DNA from: Ecdyonurus torrentis
Taxonomy: Eukaryota; Arthropoda; Insecta; Ephemeroptera; Heptageniidae
Assembly (NCBI GenBank): GCA_949318235.1
Contig: OX439127.1
Coordinates: forward strand, 21,475,344-21,539,343
DNA length: 64,000 bases
Direction of reading: 5' to 3'
Under the pieces are notes generated by a model. The model made no database searches. It was not told where the DNA came from and saw nothing but the letters and a program-made list of their open reading frames with translations. Below are positions 62,920 to 64,000 of the stretch, piece after piece. The position numbers were made by a program, and so were the translations under genes. How positions within the stretch are numbered: position 1 is the first letter of the stretch; every line of letters begins with the position of its first letter.

Positions 62920-63118
62920 GAAAATTAGGTAATTTTTGGTCATGATTATTTTTCTTGCATACTTGAGGTACTAATTCAACCTATTAACAGCATAAATGCT
63001 CTCAAAAAAATTGCGAAGTATTTTTAAACTGAAAAAATGTGCCATTTTACTATACCGGCCAATGTTATTTAGTACTCACTTATGACGTCAACTTTAACAT
63101 GAATGAAACCACTCTATA
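62791..63118 (+). mobile_element. MITE family D, copy 5
   Basis: Plus-strand copy, about 328 bp. AGGGTGTGTACGCATGACGT has a CRE (62807-62814), followed by a 30-T run (62889-62918), CTTGAGGTACTAATTCAACC and CTATACCGGCC. A second CRE lies near the right end (63083-63090), and the right end is ACCACTCTATA. It lies head to head with copy 4, 33 bp away. Confidence 0.85.
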
Positions 63119-63620
63119 TAAATATATAAATACATGATTTATTTTACTAAAATATGTTGGTAATATTTATATACGGTAATGTTTTAGAAACCACGCATAT
63201 GAAATTTTAAAACTTATGTTAAAATAACAGAAAAGTATACTAGTTTTAATTAAACTAATATTACACTTTATATTATTAATTTGTTGTTAATATGAGAAAC
63301 ATGAAAGAGGCGTTATTAATATTATTAATTAATTAGTTAACCGCTCATCATTTTATATTATTATTATTGAGTTTCAGATTGAATATTACATTATTAATCT
63401 TTATATATTAAAATTGTTTTATTTGAAAATTATATGTTATATTAAAATTATTATTATAAATGTTCTTATATTATTTTGTATTATATATACAATAATTAAT
63501 TTCAAACTTTAATATATTTTATGAGCTTTACAAAATATATTACAGAAGCAGAGTTTCTTTGTTTCATTAAAATCTATACGTATTATATATGTTTGTATGT
63601 TATTTGAAATACATTTAGTA
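63119..63620. other. AT-rich stretch without a gene
   Basis: Extremely AT-rich, with ATTATTAAT-type strings. Nothing recognised. Confidence 0.6.
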
Positions 63621-63968
63621 TTAAAGCCATAGACCATATAAAACAACATGTGCATGCTTTTTAATAAATAAACACGAAATGGAATCTTCAAAACTGATGA
63701 CAATTTTAATCAGAATGCTAATGTAGCCCCACGAGAGAGCCTGAAAATACTGTAAAGTATGCAATTTGCGTGACTACTTATGTTTTTGGCGTCAGAAATA
63801 TGCAAAAATTAGTAAAAAAATATTGTGCAAGTTGCATAAATCGAAATTTTCTGATCACTGCTACGGAGCTACAATTGTGTTTTGAGACAAAATAAAGTTA
63901 TTTATGTAACTCCCATCAAGCGTTTTGTGATATAAATGCTTATGTTTTCTTCTGGTATATTCCTTTAA
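63621..63968 (+). mobile_element. MITE family A, copy 9
   Basis: TTAA at both borders, about 348 bp (TTAAAGCCATAGACCATATA..ATTCCTTTAA). An extra GCAT duplication occurs in the left part. The CRE has decayed to TGGCGTCA and the GCGGG block to GCAAG. Confidence 0.85.
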
Positions 63969-64000
63969 TAATAATAATATCATCAAAAATTGTAAAACTT

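Overview
The window looks like non-coding DNA from a very AT-rich animal nuclear genome. I read it as an invertebrate; a mollusc-like genome would fit, but nothing in the window fixes the lineage. I found no protein-coding gene, rRNA or complete tRNA that I can defend. The open frames are short and mostly translate simple repeats (TATA, AG, AC, CATT, TATCC). The rest are low-complexity Phe/Ile/Lys/Asn-rich frames with no recognisable domain. No prokaryotic, organellar or viral gene is visible.

The sequence has three layers. (1) A very dense set of simple repeats: (AT)n, (AG/CT)n and (AC/GT)n, two 11-bp minisatellites, a (TATCC)n block of about 345 bp, a (CATT)n block of about 466 bp with a second block of the same motif in the opposite orientation, and many poly-A/poly-T runs. 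(2) Several families of short non-autonomous DNA transposons (MITEs), which I recognised by comparing copies inside the window. Family A has nine copies, about 305-375 bp, TTAAAG..ATAGACCA ends and TTAA at the borders. Family B has about ten copies or fragments, with TACACGGA..AAATAAAT ends. Family C has four fold-back copies with AGGAAGAC ends. Family D has five copies with TATAGGGTG..TGC ends. There are also three other large palindromes (14.9-15.2, 19.2-20.25 and 60.24-60.41 kb). (3) A few GC-richer islands: a tRNA-derived SINE head at 0.66 kb, a SINE-like repeat present twice (0.9 and 9.5 kb), a dispersed element present twice in opposite orientation (15.8 and 32.2 kb), and two promoter-like clusters at 10.9-11.8 and 27.2-27.4 kb.

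Layout: 0-6 kb holds the SINE material, B copies, the TATCC array and the first A copy. 6-13.8 kb is simple repeats plus a promoter-like island near 11 kb. 13.8-20.3 kb is a dense cluster of A, C, P, B and E elements ending in the nested palindrome. 20.3-27 kb is AT-rich with few transposons and the longest CATT array. 27-38.5 kb holds more A, B, C, D and E copies, including A inserted into D at 36.3 kb. 38.5-49.7 kb has no copy of any family I defined. 49.7-64 kb is again dense in A, B and D.

The most unusual signal is the octamer TGACGTCA, the palindromic CRE/ATF site. I counted 23 exact copies by eye, where base composition predicts less than one. Eighteen lie inside at least four unrelated MITE families at family-conserved positions. 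The window may therefore show several transposon families independently carrying the same transcription-factor site.
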